Notes: a model not told the origin generated them from the letters alone. A DNA stretch of 64,000 nucleotides from Brucepastera parasyntrophica (GCF_022376835.1 NZ_CP084606.1:1420501-1484500), one strand, 5' to 3'. Counted from the stretch's first letter, positions 19,594 to 29,807 are shown. A program made the numbers and translations.

Positions 19594-20981
19594 TAGAACT
19601 CTCCTTCCTTGAACGATTTGGTCCGTGTGAAATTGTACAGAGCAAATGGTACAAGAACAATAAATACCAGAATCGACAGTACAGACGCAAGGTTATACAT
19701 ATTCGGCGTATTCATGGTCAGTTTATAAATCCATGATATCAACAGATCTGTCGCACCCGCGTTTGTAGTAACCGTCAGGCCCTGGTAGGGCGGACCTCCA
19801 CCGGTGAGGAAGAAGACTGCACCGAAGTTATTTATATTGCTTGCAAACTGCATAATGAGAATAGGCATTGTCTGATACAGAACAAGCGGGAAAGTAATTG
19901 ATTTATACTGCTGGAATTTATTCGCGCCGTCTATTGTTGCGGCTTCGTACAGCTGTCCCGGAATAGCAGTCATATTACTGGTAATAAGAATCATACTATA
20001 GGGAAAGCCAATCCAGATATTAACCAAAATCAGCGTAACTTTTGCCATATTTGGGTCGGAAAGCCAGGGTATCCCGTGTTCAATCAACCCCAGCGCAATC
20101 AGCGTACGGTTTATTGGTCCGAACGTACCGTTCAGCAGGTTGTTCCAGATAAACAGCGACAGCATGGTCGGAATCGCGTATGGCAGAATAAATATAGTCC
20201 GGAAAACTTTCGAAAATTTTATCCGTTTGTCAACCAGAATAACCGCAAAGAGCATACCAATCATATAACAGGTAATGGTGGACAGGAACGCCCACACCAC
20301 GGTCCATATTGCGGCCCTTACAAAGGAAACAAACCAAGGGTTCATTCCTGTTGAGCCTGCTGCTCTTGAAGAAAACATTGTTCTGAAATTTTCAAGACCA
20401 ACCCAGTCGACAAGGTTATTCGGCGGTATATGATCCGGTGAAGAATAATTGGTAAAAGCGACCAGCGCGGAAAAAAGAAGCGGCACTATGGTAAAAAAGG
20501 CCATCAGAATCACGACCGGAGTCAGCCCGATATAGGGGAAGGCCCGTTCATGGATCATTTTCTTTGTTTCGGCAAAGGTCGGATACTTGTTTTTCTCTAC
20601 AATTTGTTTTGCAGATTTTTTCGCATCGTAAATGTTAAATACATATACACATATGTACAAAAGGACGATTATCAGAACGATAAGTCCCGTAATCATCATA
20701 AAGATTGAATGGTCCCTCTCCTTTATAGGCAAATGGGGCTTGGCATCGCCAAGGGTAATCAGCCCTACAAGAGAGTTAACAATGGGACCTTTGAAATTGA
20801 AAGCAAGATTTTTTACGTCAAAAACAACGAAAAAAATCATCAGGAATTCGGCTAATGCGTATAGTGCACCACGCAAATACTGTTTTAAAAACAGGATCTG
20901 TCCCAATCCCGCAAAACATGCAGATGCAATAGGAGCTCTTGTAATTATCTTATCATTGACAACAGTGTCCTGTTTACTCAT
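19593..20981 (-). CDS. malF: Maltose/maltodextrin ABC transporter permease MalF
   Basis: 462 residues with about eight helices. The N-terminal extra helices and loop (FAGLGQILFLKQYLRGALYALAEFLMIFF) are of the MalF type found in Gram-positives and spirochaetes. The permease core has the EAA loop YEAATIDGANKFQQYKSITFP and the FFLTGGGPPYQGLTVTTNAGATDLLISWIYK segment. Its periplasmic P2 loop is much shorter than in Escherichia coli. malE is 91 bp upstream across a hairpin, malG follows with overlap. No malK lies in this window, so a shared MsmK-type ATPase elsewhere is inferred. Confidence 0.93.
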   Translation of the reverse strand: MSKQDTVVNDKIITRAPIASACFAGLGQILFLKQYLRGALYALAEFLMIFFVVFDVKNLAFNFKGPIVNSLVGLITLGDAKPHLPIKERDHSIFMMITGLIVLIIVLLYICVYVFNIYDAKKSAKQIVEKNKYPTFAETKKMIHERAFPYIGLTPVVILMAFFTIVPLLFSALVAFTNYSSPDHIPPNNLVDWVGLENFRTMFSSRAAGSTGMNPWFVSFVRAAIWTVVWAFLSTITCYMIGMLFAVILVDKRIKFSKVFRTIFILPYAIPTMLSLFIWNNLLNGTFGPINRTLIALGLIEHGIPWLSDPNMAKVTLILVNIWIGFPYSMILITSNMTAIPGQLYEAATIDGANKFQQYKSITFPLVLYQTMPILIMQFASNINNFGAVFFLTGGGPPYQGLTVTTNAGATDLLISWIYKLTMNTPNMYNLASVLSILVFIVLVPFALYNFTRTKSFKEGEF

Positions 20982-21014
20982 ATTAACTCACTCCATCACA
21001 GTTTATGAAAAGGC

Positions 21015-21039
21015 GGAGGCACCGTTAAACAGTGCCTCC
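21015..21039 (-). terminator. Intra-operon hairpin between malE and malF
   Basis: GGAGGCAC (21015-21022) pairs with GTGCCTCC (21032-21039), with TTTT shortly after on the minus strand. Such hairpins usually stop part of the transcripts, so malE can be made in excess over malFG. Confidence 0.6.
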
Positions 21040-21074
21040 TGCGCAACAGGATCTATCATCCCGTTTTTCAGAGT

Positions 21075-22264
21075 TTATTTTGCGGCTTCCATTGCGGCAG
21101 CTGCAGCATTCAACTCTTTTACGACATCTGCGCCGTCCCAGATACTGGCAAAGGCAGCATTCATTGATGACCAGTAAGTACCCATCTGAGGAATGGTCGG
21201 CATCGGAGTTGCATAAGCGGCCTGGGCCATTATGCCTTTGCTGTATTCATCAGTAACTGTTACGTCTTTTCTCGGGGGATCTGGTCAGTATACTCATACC
21301 GTTTCTGCAGGACTTCTTTTGACATGAGGAAGCGTGCAAATTCCTTCGCGATTTCAGGATAGTTTGAATAGGCGCTTACAAACGCCAGGCGGATTCCTGA
21401 GAAAGATGCGGGAGGTGTTGACTGTCCGGGGAATACCGGAATAGCGGCTACACCGAAATTGATCTTCAGTTTCTTGTATTCGTTTATTTTCCAGGGACCT
21501 ACGATTACCATTGCGGCCTTTCCTTCAGTGAAAGAAGAACTGCAGAAGTCGCCGCTCATGTCGGAAGCCGGAACATCAAGAATTGTCTTGCGGAGAGTCT
21601 GGAAGTATTTCGCGCCTTCAACAGCCTTGGGGCTGTTCAGGTTGTGCTGTTTGCGGTCGCTTCCGCTCGGACCGAACAGGGGAGCGCCGAAGCCGCCCAT
21701 GAAGATATAGTCATAATAGGCATTCGCAACTTCCCATACAATAGCGAACTTGTTCTGGGCTTTGTTGTTCCATGTCTTTGCAAATTCTTCAACTTCTGCC
21801 CATGTTTTGGGAGGATTCTTGATAGCATCCTTGTTATAGAACAGCGCATAGGTTTCGATTGCAAGGGGATATCCGTATGTTACACCATTGTACTGGGACC
21901 CGAAAACAGCAGCGTCAATGAATTCATTCTTGATGAATGAAGGATCATCTATAGGCAATACGTGTCCGCCATTTACAAGGGCGCCAAGATGGTCGTGAGG
22001 GGCTACAAAAATATCTGCGCCTACGCCAGCAGGACCGTCAAGCTCGATTTTTGAGCGGGAATCAACGGATCCGACCGGTTCATAGATGATGTTTACTTCA
22101 GGATGAATTTTCTTGAATTCACCTGCTGCCCACAGCATGAAATCTTTTTCAGCACCTTCGGATTCCCAAACTTTAAGCTGGACCTTTCCTTCGCCAGTAC
22201 CGCCAGCAAATACTGCACCAGTCAGCAGCATAACACCAAGAAGCACGAAAATAATCTTTTTCAT
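21075..22264 (-). CDS. malE: Maltose/maltodextrin-binding protein MalE, one apparent frameshift
   Basis: The continuous frame from 22264 ends at 21260 after 334 residues with QIPREKT-stop. The next frame continues with RKDVTVTDEYSKGIMAQAAY, MPTIPQMGTYWSSMNAAFA and ends EAAK at 21075. One extra C in the run of five (21274-21278) restores 396 residues, the length of Escherichia coli MalE, and MPTIPQM is the conserved MalE end. The N-terminus is a signal peptide (MKKIIFVLLGVMLLTGAVFA). It is a family 1 solute-binding protein that delivers maltodextrins to MalFG. AGGAGG precedes the ATG. Sequencing deletion is the likely cause. Confidence 0.92.
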
Positions 22265-22309
22265 TCTTTCCTCCTATTCAAATATCCGTTGTGCTAAACC
22301 GGATACTCT

Positions 22310-22338
22310 ATTATTGACCTGTTTTTCCGTTCTGTCAA
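22310..22338 (-). promoter_or_regulatory. Promoter of the malEFG operon
   Basis: Minus strand: TTGACA (22338-22333), 17 bases, AATAAT (22315-22310). It starts only 4 bp after the end of the pullulanase gene, so malEFG can be expressed independently of it. No clear LacI-type operator is seen. Confidence 0.65.
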
Positions 22339-22341
22339 ATA

Positions 22342-25146
22342 TTACTTTGCAGTACGGAGAATAATTGCGGTCAATGGTTCAATAGTTACCTGGTTTTTCT
22401 GCACGCTTACCCCGGCAGAACTCCCGTTTTCCAGTTTTTTCCCGGCGGAAATACCGCCGCCGGCATCCGCAAATACTGTTGCGGATGATACATCAGAGCC
22501 AACATCAAAAGTCATGGGTTTTAATTCTGCATTGACGAGAACAAACCATTTCCCGTCAGTCCAGTCCAGCGTATATCCGATTGTCAGACGGCTGTCTTCC
22601 GGATTCGGCAAAAGGGCAGCGGCTTTGTTGATTGTCGCCATATCGCCTATCCGGAAAACATCGCGGGTTTTCCGCAGATTTATCATGCTGGCGGTATAAT
22701 CCAGTACAGACTGATAATCGGCGTTCAGGGTCCATACAACCTGATTTATATTATCAGAAGAATCATAGCTGTTCCGCACAAAATTTCCGATGGTTTCATT
22801 CCGGGAACTCCTGAGATTCGGTTTTGTCCGGCCCCTTTCCTGACCGCCGTGCATAAAAGCGATTCCCTGACTTGTCATAACAAAGAAATTTCCGAGTTTT
22901 ATGCGTTTTGCGATTTCCGCGCGCTGTTCGGGAACGCTGTCATCAAGCTGGGCGTTATGCGAAATGGTGTCATGCAGGGTAAGTCCGTCATGGGCGGCAA
23001 TGTACTGCATGTTATCACCGGGGCTGTCCGCCTTGTAATTCACCTGGGGCTGTCCCAGAATATTCTTGTACAGACGTTCCGTATCCGGGCCGCGCTTTGT
23101 CAGGAAACCCCTGCCGGCCTCATTGAAGCCCCCAGCCTTAAGAAGATCCCGGAATTCGTCATTGAATACGGCGACCGAATCTGTTTTTGTCATATAATTC
23201 TGGTCCATACCGACTGTTCCGGCCGGACCGTTATACATTTTCCAGCCTTCGCCCTCAAAAAGCACATCAGGATTGATTGCCTTTGCAGCGGCATAGGCGT
23301 CCAGAACGGTTTTTGTGTCCATAAGCCCCATAAGATCAAAGCGGAATCCGTCTACCTTATATTCTTTTACCCAGTATGCCACCGAATCGACGATCAGCCG
23401 TCTGGCCATAGCCCGTTCGGTCGCGACATCATTTCCGCAGCCGGAATTGGATGTGAATTTTCCGTCGGCATTCATCCGGAAAAAATATCCGGGGACTATG
23501 TCTTCCAGGAAAGTAGTATTTGCCATGTGGTTATATACAACATCCAGAAGAACCCCGAGGCCAGCCTTATGGCATTCATTTATAAGATTTCTGAGCTCGG
23601 CTACACGCGAATAGGGATTGGAAGCGTCTGTGGCATACCACCCTTCAGGAGTAAAATAGTTATGGGGATCATAGCCCCAGTTATAATTATTATCACTTAC
23701 AGTCCCGCTGTTTTCATATTTCCGGTCGGTTTCATCCGTAAAGTAAAAATTAAGGACGGGCATAAGCTGTATATGGGTTACTCCCAGCGATTTCAGATAG
23801 GGGATTTTTTCAATAAAAGCATTATAGGTTCCAGGAGGGGCTTTAACATTTGCGTCCGGGCTGATAGTGAAATCGCGGACCGACATTTCATAAATAATGG
23901 CGTTTTCGCGTTTTTCAAGTTTGACATAGGGCGCAGACATGCCGCCCGCGGGGAGAGCGCGGCTGTCCGCAAGATTCACGACCGCCGCGCGGCCGGAACC
24001 GCCGGTGTTCCGGTATGCCGCCATTGAGCGGGCATAAGGATCGAGTACGGCCTTTGTACCGCCGGAATTGGTCAGCAGGATGTCATAAAACAGCCCGTCA
24101 GGGTCAGTCTGGGAGAAAGCGGCTGTCCAGACGCCGGTCTTTTTGTCCAGGGTCATGGGCACGGTAAAATCGGGAGACGCGGCCGTGTCCCGCCGGTACA
24201 GCTGTACTGTTGCCGCCGATGATGTCGGCGCCCATAAATTAAATGTGACTGATTTTTTTGCCGCGTCGTACACAGCGCCCAGGGTTATATCCTTGCCGGG
24301 GACTGACGATTCGGCGAGCGAAATTGCGAGTTTTGATCCGTCAATCTGCTTGTCGCCTTCAAAAACAGGATTTTTCAAGATAATTGCCTCTGAAATTCCG
24401 GCAGGTTCCGCAAGTTCTATTGTTACCGTCCGGGTATAGTTGTATGAATAATCTTTCGGGCTGTCTGTATTAAACACTTTTGCAATTTTATATACCTTTC
24501 CGCCATCTTTTGTTTCTACTGTGAAACCGGAAGGTCCGCCGTCCGTATCAAGTCCGTACCGGCCGCTCAGCATAACCTGGATTTCCGTTTCCGAAGTAAG
24601 AACTGCGGTCAGGGCCTTTGGTTTATAGTCTTCCGCCGCATAGGTATTCATGTTGCCGGAAAAAATCGCGATGGATTTTGATACCTTGGTATCCCAGAAA
24701 CGGTCATCCTGGCCGTCTTTTATCCAGTCATCTTTCTGGCGGACTATAAGTCCAAGCTGTCCGTCCGAACCAACGGGTTTCACCCCCAGATCGGAACCGT
24801 CCATTTTAAACCGCATATATCCGATTCCGTCTTCAACAGTCCAGTTCTGTGTTTTCGGCCAGGCCGCGGCCCCGTCCCCATCGGGAAGGGCCCACATCCA
24901 CAGGGCCCAGGGGGCGTAATTTTTGTCCGCTCTGACATAATATATAACAAGCTCGTCTTCTGTCGGAGCAAGTTTTTCATTTAATGCTATAACACTCGCA
25001 AGTCCCGCAGGAGCAGCATTTTCATAGGTTCCTGGCGCTGCCGATAGCAGATCAGCCCCGCTGGTACTGCCGGTAGCGCATGAACCGGAAACAAACAGTA
25101 CAAATGAGATCAGTCCGATAACTGACAACCATTTAGCTTTCTTCAA
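22342..25146 (-). CDS. pulA: Type I pullulanase, multidomain lipoprotein
   Basis: 934 residues. It debranches alpha-1,6 links in pullulan and limit dextrins. Domain order: lipoprotein signal (FVLFVSGSC), a CBM41-like starch-binding domain (VIYYVRADKNYAPWALWMW), a linking beta domain, CBM48 (VTFNLWAPTSSAATVQLYRR), then the GH13_14 barrel. YNWGYDPHNYFTPEG is the pullulanase hallmark; catalytic residues are in GFRFDLMG (Asp), FEGEGWKMY (Glu) and IAAHDGLTLHD (Asp). Start is TTG at 25146 with AGGAGG seven bases upstream. It works with the neighbouring GH13 lipoproteins and MalEFG to process branched glucan. Confidence 0.94.
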   Translation of the reverse strand: MKKAKWLSVIGLISFVLFVSGSCATGSTSGADLLSAAPGTYENAAPAGLASVIALNEKLAPTEDELVIYYVRADKNYAPWALWMWALPDGDGAAAWPKTQNWTVEDGIGYMRFKMDGSDLGVKPVGSDGQLGLIVRQKDDWIKDGQDDRFWDTKVSKSIAIFSGNMNTYAAEDYKPKALTAVLTSETEIQVMLSGRYGLDTDGGPSGFTVETKDGGKVYKIAKVFNTDSPKDYSYNYTRTVTIELAEPAGISEAIILKNPVFEGDKQIDGSKLAISLAESSVPGKDITLGAVYDAAKKSVTFNLWAPTSSAATVQLYRRDTAASPDFTVPMTLDKKTGVWTAAFSQTDPDGLFYDILLTNSGGTKAVLDPYARSMAAYRNTGGSGRAAVVNLADSRALPAGGMSAPYVKLEKRENAIIYEMSVRDFTISPDANVKAPPGTYNAFIEKIPYLKSLGVTHIQLMPVLNFYFTDETDRKYENSGTVSDNNYNWGYDPHNYFTPEGWYATDASNPYSRVAELRNLINECHKAGLGVLLDVVYNHMANTTFLEDIVPGYFFRMNADGKFTSNSGCGNDVATERAMARRLIVDSVAYWVKEYKVDGFRFDLMGLMDTKTVLDAYAAAKAINPDVLFEGEGWKMYNGPAGTVGMDQNYMTKTDSVAVFNDEFRDLLKAGGFNEAGRGFLTKRGPDTERLYKNILGQPQVNYKADSPGDNMQYIAAHDGLTLHDTISHNAQLDDSVPEQRAEIAKRIKLGNFFVMTSQGIAFMHGGQERGRTKPNLRSSRNETIGNFVRNSYDSSDNINQVVWTLNADYQSVLDYTASMINLRKTRDVFRIGDMATINKAAALLPNPEDSRLTIGYTLDWTDGKWFVLVNAELKPMTFDVGSDVSSATVFADAGGGISAGKKLENGSSAGVSVQKNQVTIEPLTAIILRTAK

Positions 25147-25182
25147 AATGAAGCCTCCTGATAACTAATAACTGTAAGTTTC

Positions 25183-25212
25183 AGTATAACAGCAGTCGGG
25201 CGTTTCACGCAA
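25183..25212 (-). promoter_or_regulatory. Promoter of the pullulanase gene
   Basis: Minus strand: TTGCGT (25212-25207), 18 bases, TATACT (25188-25183), about 37 bases ahead of the start codon. Confidence 0.5.
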
Positions 25213-25573
25213 TGTTTTTTTGAATAAAACCGGAGAAGAAATACGGCAAGCCCTCATGAAACACACAATGATAACAACAAGAATCATTTTTTAGTGACAG
25301 GAATTCGGAAAAAAAATGTTTTTTCGCAGTTTTTCACAGATTTTTCATATGATAATGGATTTTTCCATGCGAAATATTATGAATAAACGCTGCTGTTGAG
25401 CGGATACCCAGCTGGATTCAGAGACGAAGCGCGTGAAACCCGGTCATGTCAGCCGGATATATTACAGCAAGGTCGCGGAAAGCGGAATATATCCCGGAAA
25501 ACGCTTACAGATAAACATTGTCCAGCTGAAATTAATCCTTAAGGCAGCTGTGGCTTTTAGAAAGTAACAAAAA

Positions 25574-25596
25574 AAGCTGCCCTGACCGGGCAGCTT
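25574..25596 (-). terminator. Rho-independent terminator of the GH13 gene at 25686
   Basis: AAGCTGCCC (25574-25582) and GGGCAGCTT (25588-25596), with TTTTT following on the minus strand. Confidence 0.8.
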
Positions 25597-25685
25597 CTAA
25601 AATCTTCTATATAATAGCATTATTTTCAAAACATTTCATATAATTGCGTCAATCCGCAGGCTGAGAACTGTCCGCCGGAACCTGT

Positions 25686-27332
25686 TTATTTTTTTACCAG
25701 GTATACGGCAAATCCCTTCGCCGGCAGCGTTACCGTTACTTTTTCATTCATCATCAATAAATTGGCTTCAGAGGGCGACGACAGAAACAGGGGTTCAAGG
25801 TCAGAAGCATTAACCGAAAGCACTATTTCTTCAGTTTCCGTACCCAGGTTGTATACGCACACTATTTCTTCAGTTTCATGAATGAGTCTGTACGCGGCGG
25901 CAGGACGCGCGACGGGAACCCTTAAATAGGAACCGCGGCGAAGCGCGGGATGGGAACTTCTGAGAGTTATCAGTTTTTTATGGAGCATAAGGAGAGAGTC
26001 AGGGTCCGACTTTTGTGCTTCAACACGGTCCCACTGCAGTTTATAACGGTGACGGATATCCTGGCTGCCAAGATTAGGTTCTTCAGGCTGGCCCACCTCA
26101 TTCCCGTAATATACGAAGGGAGTTGCCGGAAGAAGCAGGGATATGGCTGTCGCAAGCTTTATATCCTCATCCGCCTTGTACATGGTCCCGGGCCGGCCGG
26201 CAGCATTGTCATGATTGCTCAAAAAGACGGCGAGATGGTCTGCGTTCGGGAAATCAAAAACTCCCAAATTTCTGTACCGGACGGCCATAGGCATTTGGTT
26301 GGAGAAATCAAAATCAAACAGCATATTGAATTCAGGATTTTCTTCACTCCCGAAATACCGGAAGAAACGGTTCTGGTCGCCGACAATCCAGGCCTCGCCG
26401 ACCATAAATTTCGGGGCGCCAAGTTCGGCATATTTGTCAATTACTTCGGTCCTGACTTCACTGAAAAAGGCGTGTGTTTCATCCGTATCCATAACAACGC
26501 CCGGATCTTCCACCAGATAGCGGACAGCATCCATTCTGATACCGTCAAATCCCTTGTTCAGCCAGTATCTTGCGATATTTTTCATCTCTTCCCTGACTTC
26601 ATAATTGCGGAAGTTTAAATCAGGCATTCCCGACCAGAAGGCGCCATAATAATAGGCCTGCCTGTCTACATTAAAATGCCAGGTCGCATTGCTTCCCATC
26701 GGGTTCCAGCTGAGACGCACGTTGTTCCAGAGATACCAGTTTGCCTTTCCGTCCCGCCTGGACGCTGAGTTCAAAAACCAGGGGTGCTGGCTTGACGTAT
26801 GGTTGGGGACAAGATCGAATATTACTTTTATGCCCCGTTTGTGGGCTTCCCTGAGAAGGTTTTCAAGCTGCTCAACGTTTCCAAAATAGTCGTTAACATC
26901 ATAATAGTTTATTGTGTCGTAGCCGTGCATATTATAACCTTCCGCAGTGCCTTTTCCCGCACAGTCAAAAACCGGAGAAAGCCAGATGGCATCACAGCCG
27001 ACATCATTTTTTATATAGTCCAGTTTTTCCGTTATTCCGCGGAAATCGCCTACTCCATCGCCGTCATAATCATTAAAGGATTTCACCCATATATGGTAAA
27101 ATACCGCGTCTTTCCACCATTCATCCGCAAGTCCGTCTATCTGATTGGAAAGGGAATTTTTATCTATTGTTACATGATTCGGGCTTTGGTAATTTTCATC
27201 CCCAAGCCATTCATACAGCCGCGGACTTTCGCCCGGGAGCGTCTTGGTTTTCGCGCCTGATGAACAGGATACAAAAGCTCCGATCAGACAGAAAACAGCA
27301 ATGGAAACAACGATATGGAATCTTTTCTTCAC
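25686..27332 (-). CDS. GH13 alpha-amylase/glucanotransferase-type lipoprotein
   Basis: 548 residues from the GTG at 27332, preferred because GGAGG lies five bases before it and the product then begins KKRFHIVVSIAVFCLIGAFVSC, a lipoprotein signal. An ATG at 27368 would add 12 unlikely residues. Catalytic regions: I DLVPNH, II GFDGIRMDAVRYL, III FMVGEAWIVGD, IV FLSNHDNAAG, all intact. DFRGITEKLDYIKNDVGCDAIWLSP is typical of the family. The exact activity (maltogenic amylase, alpha-glucosidase or transferase) cannot be fixed. It lies upstream of the pullulanase in the same direction but with its own terminator. Confidence 0.9.
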   Translation of the reverse strand: MKKRFHIVVSIAVFCLIGAFVSCSSGAKTKTLPGESPRLYEWLGDENYQSPNHVTIDKNSLSNQIDGLADEWWKDAVFYHIWVKSFNDYDGDGVGDFRGITEKLDYIKNDVGCDAIWLSPVFDCAGKGTAEGYNMHGYDTINYYDVNDYFGNVEQLENLLREAHKRGIKVIFDLVPNHTSSQHPWFLNSASRRDGKANWYLWNNVRLSWNPMGSNATWHFNVDRQAYYYGAFWSGMPDLNFRNYEVREEMKNIARYWLNKGFDGIRMDAVRYLVEDPGVVMDTDETHAFFSEVRTEVIDKYAELGAPKFMVGEAWIVGDQNRFFRYFGSEENPEFNMLFDFDFSNQMPMAVRYRNLGVFDFPNADHLAVFLSNHDNAAGRPGTMYKADEDIKLATAISLLLPATPFVYYGNEVGQPEEPNLGSQDIRHRYKLQWDRVEAQKSDPDSLLMLHKKLITLRSSHPALRRGSYLRVPVARPAAAYRLIHETEEIVCVYNLGTETEEIVLSVNASDLEPLFLSSPSEANLLMMNEKVTVTLPAKGFAVYLVKK

Positions 27333-27437
27333 ACAAACCTCCAGAACCGGTGAATTTCGGAATTCCATAATTCAGGAATACCTATTTAAGACGGTACTGC
27401 GAGGTTCGAGAATTGTCAAGGAATTGATAAATATACT

Positions 27438-27541
27438 CCTTTAGTTTATGTGTTTTTGATATAAAAAATTAGCTGATTCTTTATATCAAAAACACGTACA
27501 ATCGGAAATAGTCAAATAATGCGAGATTATTTGACTATATA
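27438..27541 (+). repeat. ~100-bp intergenic repeat, copy 1
   Basis: Related over the full length to 44468-44568 and 48158-48258. It begins CCTTTA, has a first stem GTGTTTTTGATATAAA / TTTATATCAAAAACAC, then a second stem ATAGTCAAATAAT / ATTATTTGACTAT with a 5-base loop. It lies between the divergent GH13 and aroDE genes. Confidence 0.85.
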
Positions 27542-27610
27542 TGCCGGTCTTGGACCGGTGACTGCAGAAAAGCTCTTCCAACTGCCGGATTGTTTTTGTA
27601 TACTTACTAT

Positions 27611-29098
27611 ATGCGAACAAAGATTTGTCTTGTTTTGACCGAACCCAGTCTGAAGGAAGATCTGGCGCTGGTTGAACAATACCGGCAATTCATAGATATG
27701 GTTGAATTACGCGCCGATTGTCTGCTTCCCGAAGAACGCATCCATTTCAGGCATTTTCCGGAAATGGCAAAGCTCCCGTGTATTCTGACGGTCAGGAGGA
27801 AATCAGACGGAGGGCGTTTTCTTGAAGGGGAAGGCTCCCGCACTACAATTTTTGCCCAGGGACTTGCCTTTGCCGATACCGATCCGAAGAAAAACTTCGC
27901 ATATATCGACCTTGAGGAAGACCTGGAGCTTCCGTCCATTGAGGAAGCGGCGCGGGCCTTCGGCACAAAAATAATACGGAGCGTTCACAATATGAACGGC
28001 CCGCTCACGGGTATTCCGCAAATGGTAAAAAGACTGCGAAGGACCAAAGATGAAATAGCAAAAATAGCCTTTATGCCCCGGAATCTTTCCGATGTTACCC
28101 AGCTCTTTCGTGAAGCAAAAAAATGTTATGGAGAAGAATATACACTGCTCGCAATGGGGCCGTACGGTCTGCCCAGCAGGATACTTGCGTCCCATCTGGG
28201 TTCCTGCATTACATATGTGCTCGCGCCGTCAAAAAGCGGACAGGAAAACAGTCTTGGGCAGCTTGATCCTGTTTCAATAAACGAAATTTATCACATCCGG
28301 CAGAATACCAGTGAAACAAAAATTTTCGGAGTAACAGGGAACCCTCTTTCCGCGACTCTCAGCCCGCAGATACACAATTCAGGCTATGTCAGGCAGCATA
28401 TAGACGCGGTATATGTACCGCTCAGGGCGGAAAGTATAGAAGAAGCCATAAGTTTCGCGGAAGAAACCGATATACCGGGTCTCTCCGTTACCTTTCCGTT
28501 CAAGGAAACTGTTTTGCCTAACCTCGATCAGATTTCGGCGGAAGCCGGGGAAATCGGGGCCTGCAATACTATTATAAAAACAGAAGGCGCCTGGCAGGGT
28601 TACAATACCGACGCAAAGGGATTTGAACGGGCCCTCCTCGGGTTTCTGAACAGGAAGGACCTGAAAAAACTCCGGGTTTCCATTATCGGCGCGGGCGGCG
28701 TTGCCCGGGCAGTTGCCCATGCCGTAAAGGAAATGAAGGGGAAGGCCTGTATCTTTAACCGCACGCCGGAAAAGGCGAGAGATCTGGCCCGGCTGTATAA
28801 CTTTAAATGGGCGGTACTCGATGCGGGAAGCCGGTCAATCCTTGAATCATATTCGGATGTTATCATCCAGACAACAAATGTGGGTATGAGTCCGCAGCCG
28901 GACGAAGACCCCATAGACTTTTATGCCTTTTCCGGGTCAGAGGCCGTGTATGATGTAATATACCATCCAGAAAAAACCAGAATGCTTAGACGGGCCGAGC
29001 ATGCCGGATGCCGGATATCAAACGGCTATTCCATGCTTCAGTATCAGGCGTATCTCCAATATAAACTTTTTACAGGTATTGACTATGAAAACAATTGA
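27611..29098 (+). CDS. aroDE: Bifunctional 3-dehydroquinate dehydratase / shikimate dehydrogenase
   Basis: 495 residues from the ATG at 27611; an upstream TTG at 27590 is less likely. The N-terminal half is a type I dehydroquinate dehydratase: active-site His in RSVHNMNG and the Schiff-base lysine in KIAFMPRNL. The C-terminal half is shikimate dehydrogenase: FGVTGNPLSATLSPQIHN, LSVTFPFKE with the catalytic lysine, GACNTI, and the NADP site IGAGGVARAVAHAV with FNRTPEKA. Together they convert 3-dehydroquinate to shikimate in aromatic amino acid synthesis. The fusion is also known from chlamydiae and plants. It overlaps rpiA by 14 bp. Confidence 0.95.
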   Translation: MRTKICLVLTEPSLKEDLALVEQYRQFIDMVELRADCLLPEERIHFRHFPEMAKLPCILTVRRKSDGGRFLEGEGSRTTIFAQGLAFADTDPKKNFAYIDLEEDLELPSIEEAARAFGTKIIRSVHNMNGPLTGIPQMVKRLRRTKDEIAKIAFMPRNLSDVTQLFREAKKCYGEEYTLLAMGPYGLPSRILASHLGSCITYVLAPSKSGQENSLGQLDPVSINEIYHIRQNTSETKIFGVTGNPLSATLSPQIHNSGYVRQHIDAVYVPLRAESIEEAISFAEETDIPGLSVTFPFKETVLPNLDQISAEAGEIGACNTIIKTEGAWQGYNTDAKGFERALLGFLNRKDLKKLRVSIIGAGGVARAVAHAVKEMKGKACIFNRTPEKARDLARLYNFKWAVLDAGSRSILESYSDVIIQTTNVGMSPQPDEDPIDFYAFSGSEAVYDVIYHPEKTRMLRRAEHAGCRISNGYSMLQYQAYLQYKLFTGIDYENN

Positions 29099-29807
29099 TC
29101 AGACTGAACAGAAAATGCTGGCCGCGCGCTATGCCATCGACAGCCTTATTGAAAGCGGCAGTATTTTTTCCGGCATGAAAATCGGACTCGGGACCGGCTC
29201 TACCGCCATGGTCGCGGTAAAAAGGCTCGCAGAATGCATCGCGGACGGCGGCCTTGCCGGAATACGCGCCGTTTCAACCAGCTTTCAGACAACCCTGGCC
29301 TGTGAAGATTACGGAATACCGGTTTATTCCCTGAATTCGAAGGAAATTTCAGGTGAACTGGATTTGACAATTGACGGGGCCGATGAAATAAGTCCGGAGA
29401 AATTTCTTGTTAAGGGCGGAGGCGCCGCGCTGCTGCTTGAAAAAATAGCCGCTTATAACTCCGGTTCATATGTTATCATTGCCGACGAATCAAAAATAGT
29501 ACATTCCCTCGGCACCAGCTTTCCGCTGCCGGTCGAAATTGTTCCGGAAGCCAGAACCAGTGTAATCAGGGCTCTCATGGCTACGGGGGCTTCGGTTGTC
29601 CTGCGTGAGGCTGTTAAAAAGGCCGGGCCGGTTGTAACGGATAACGGAAATTTTATTATTGACTGCAAATGGAAAGAACCGGTTAATCCGGCGGAATTTG
29701 AAAATTTCATTAATTCCATAGTCGGCGTTGTTGAAAACGGTTTCTTTACAAAGAAAATACCCGCAGTGTATATGGCTGACAGGGAAGGCAGCGTAAAAAA
29801 ATACTGA
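29085..29807 (+). CDS. rpiA: Ribose-5-phosphate isomerase A
   Basis: 240 residues from the ATG at 29085. It interconverts ribose 5-phosphate and ribulose 5-phosphate. Signature motifs are GLGTGSTA (phosphate loop), LTIDGADEI and VKGGGAALLLEK with the catalytic Asp, Glu and Lys. The start lies inside the end of aroDE, so translation is probably coupled. A strong bidirectional terminator follows. Confidence 0.96.
   Translation: MKTIDQTEQKMLAARYAIDSLIESGSIFSGMKIGLGTGSTAMVAVKRLAECIADGGLAGIRAVSTSFQTTLACEDYGIPVYSLNSKEISGELDLTIDGADEISPEKFLVKGGGAALLLEKIAAYNSGSYVIIADESKIVHSLGTSFPLPVEIVPEARTSVIRALMATGASVVLREAVKKAGPVVTDNGNFIIDCKWKEPVNPAEFENFINSIVGVVENGFFTKKIPAVYMADREGSVKKY

Larger units (their letters stand above)
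25147..25685. other. 539-bp intergenic region, no gene seen
   Basis: It holds the pullulanase promoter near its left end and the terminator of the GH13 gene near its right end. In between I see only an inverted pair GGATATATT/AATATATCC around 25455-25500 and no open frame of note. It may carry glucan-responsive control sites, but none matches a consensus I know. Confidence 0.5.
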
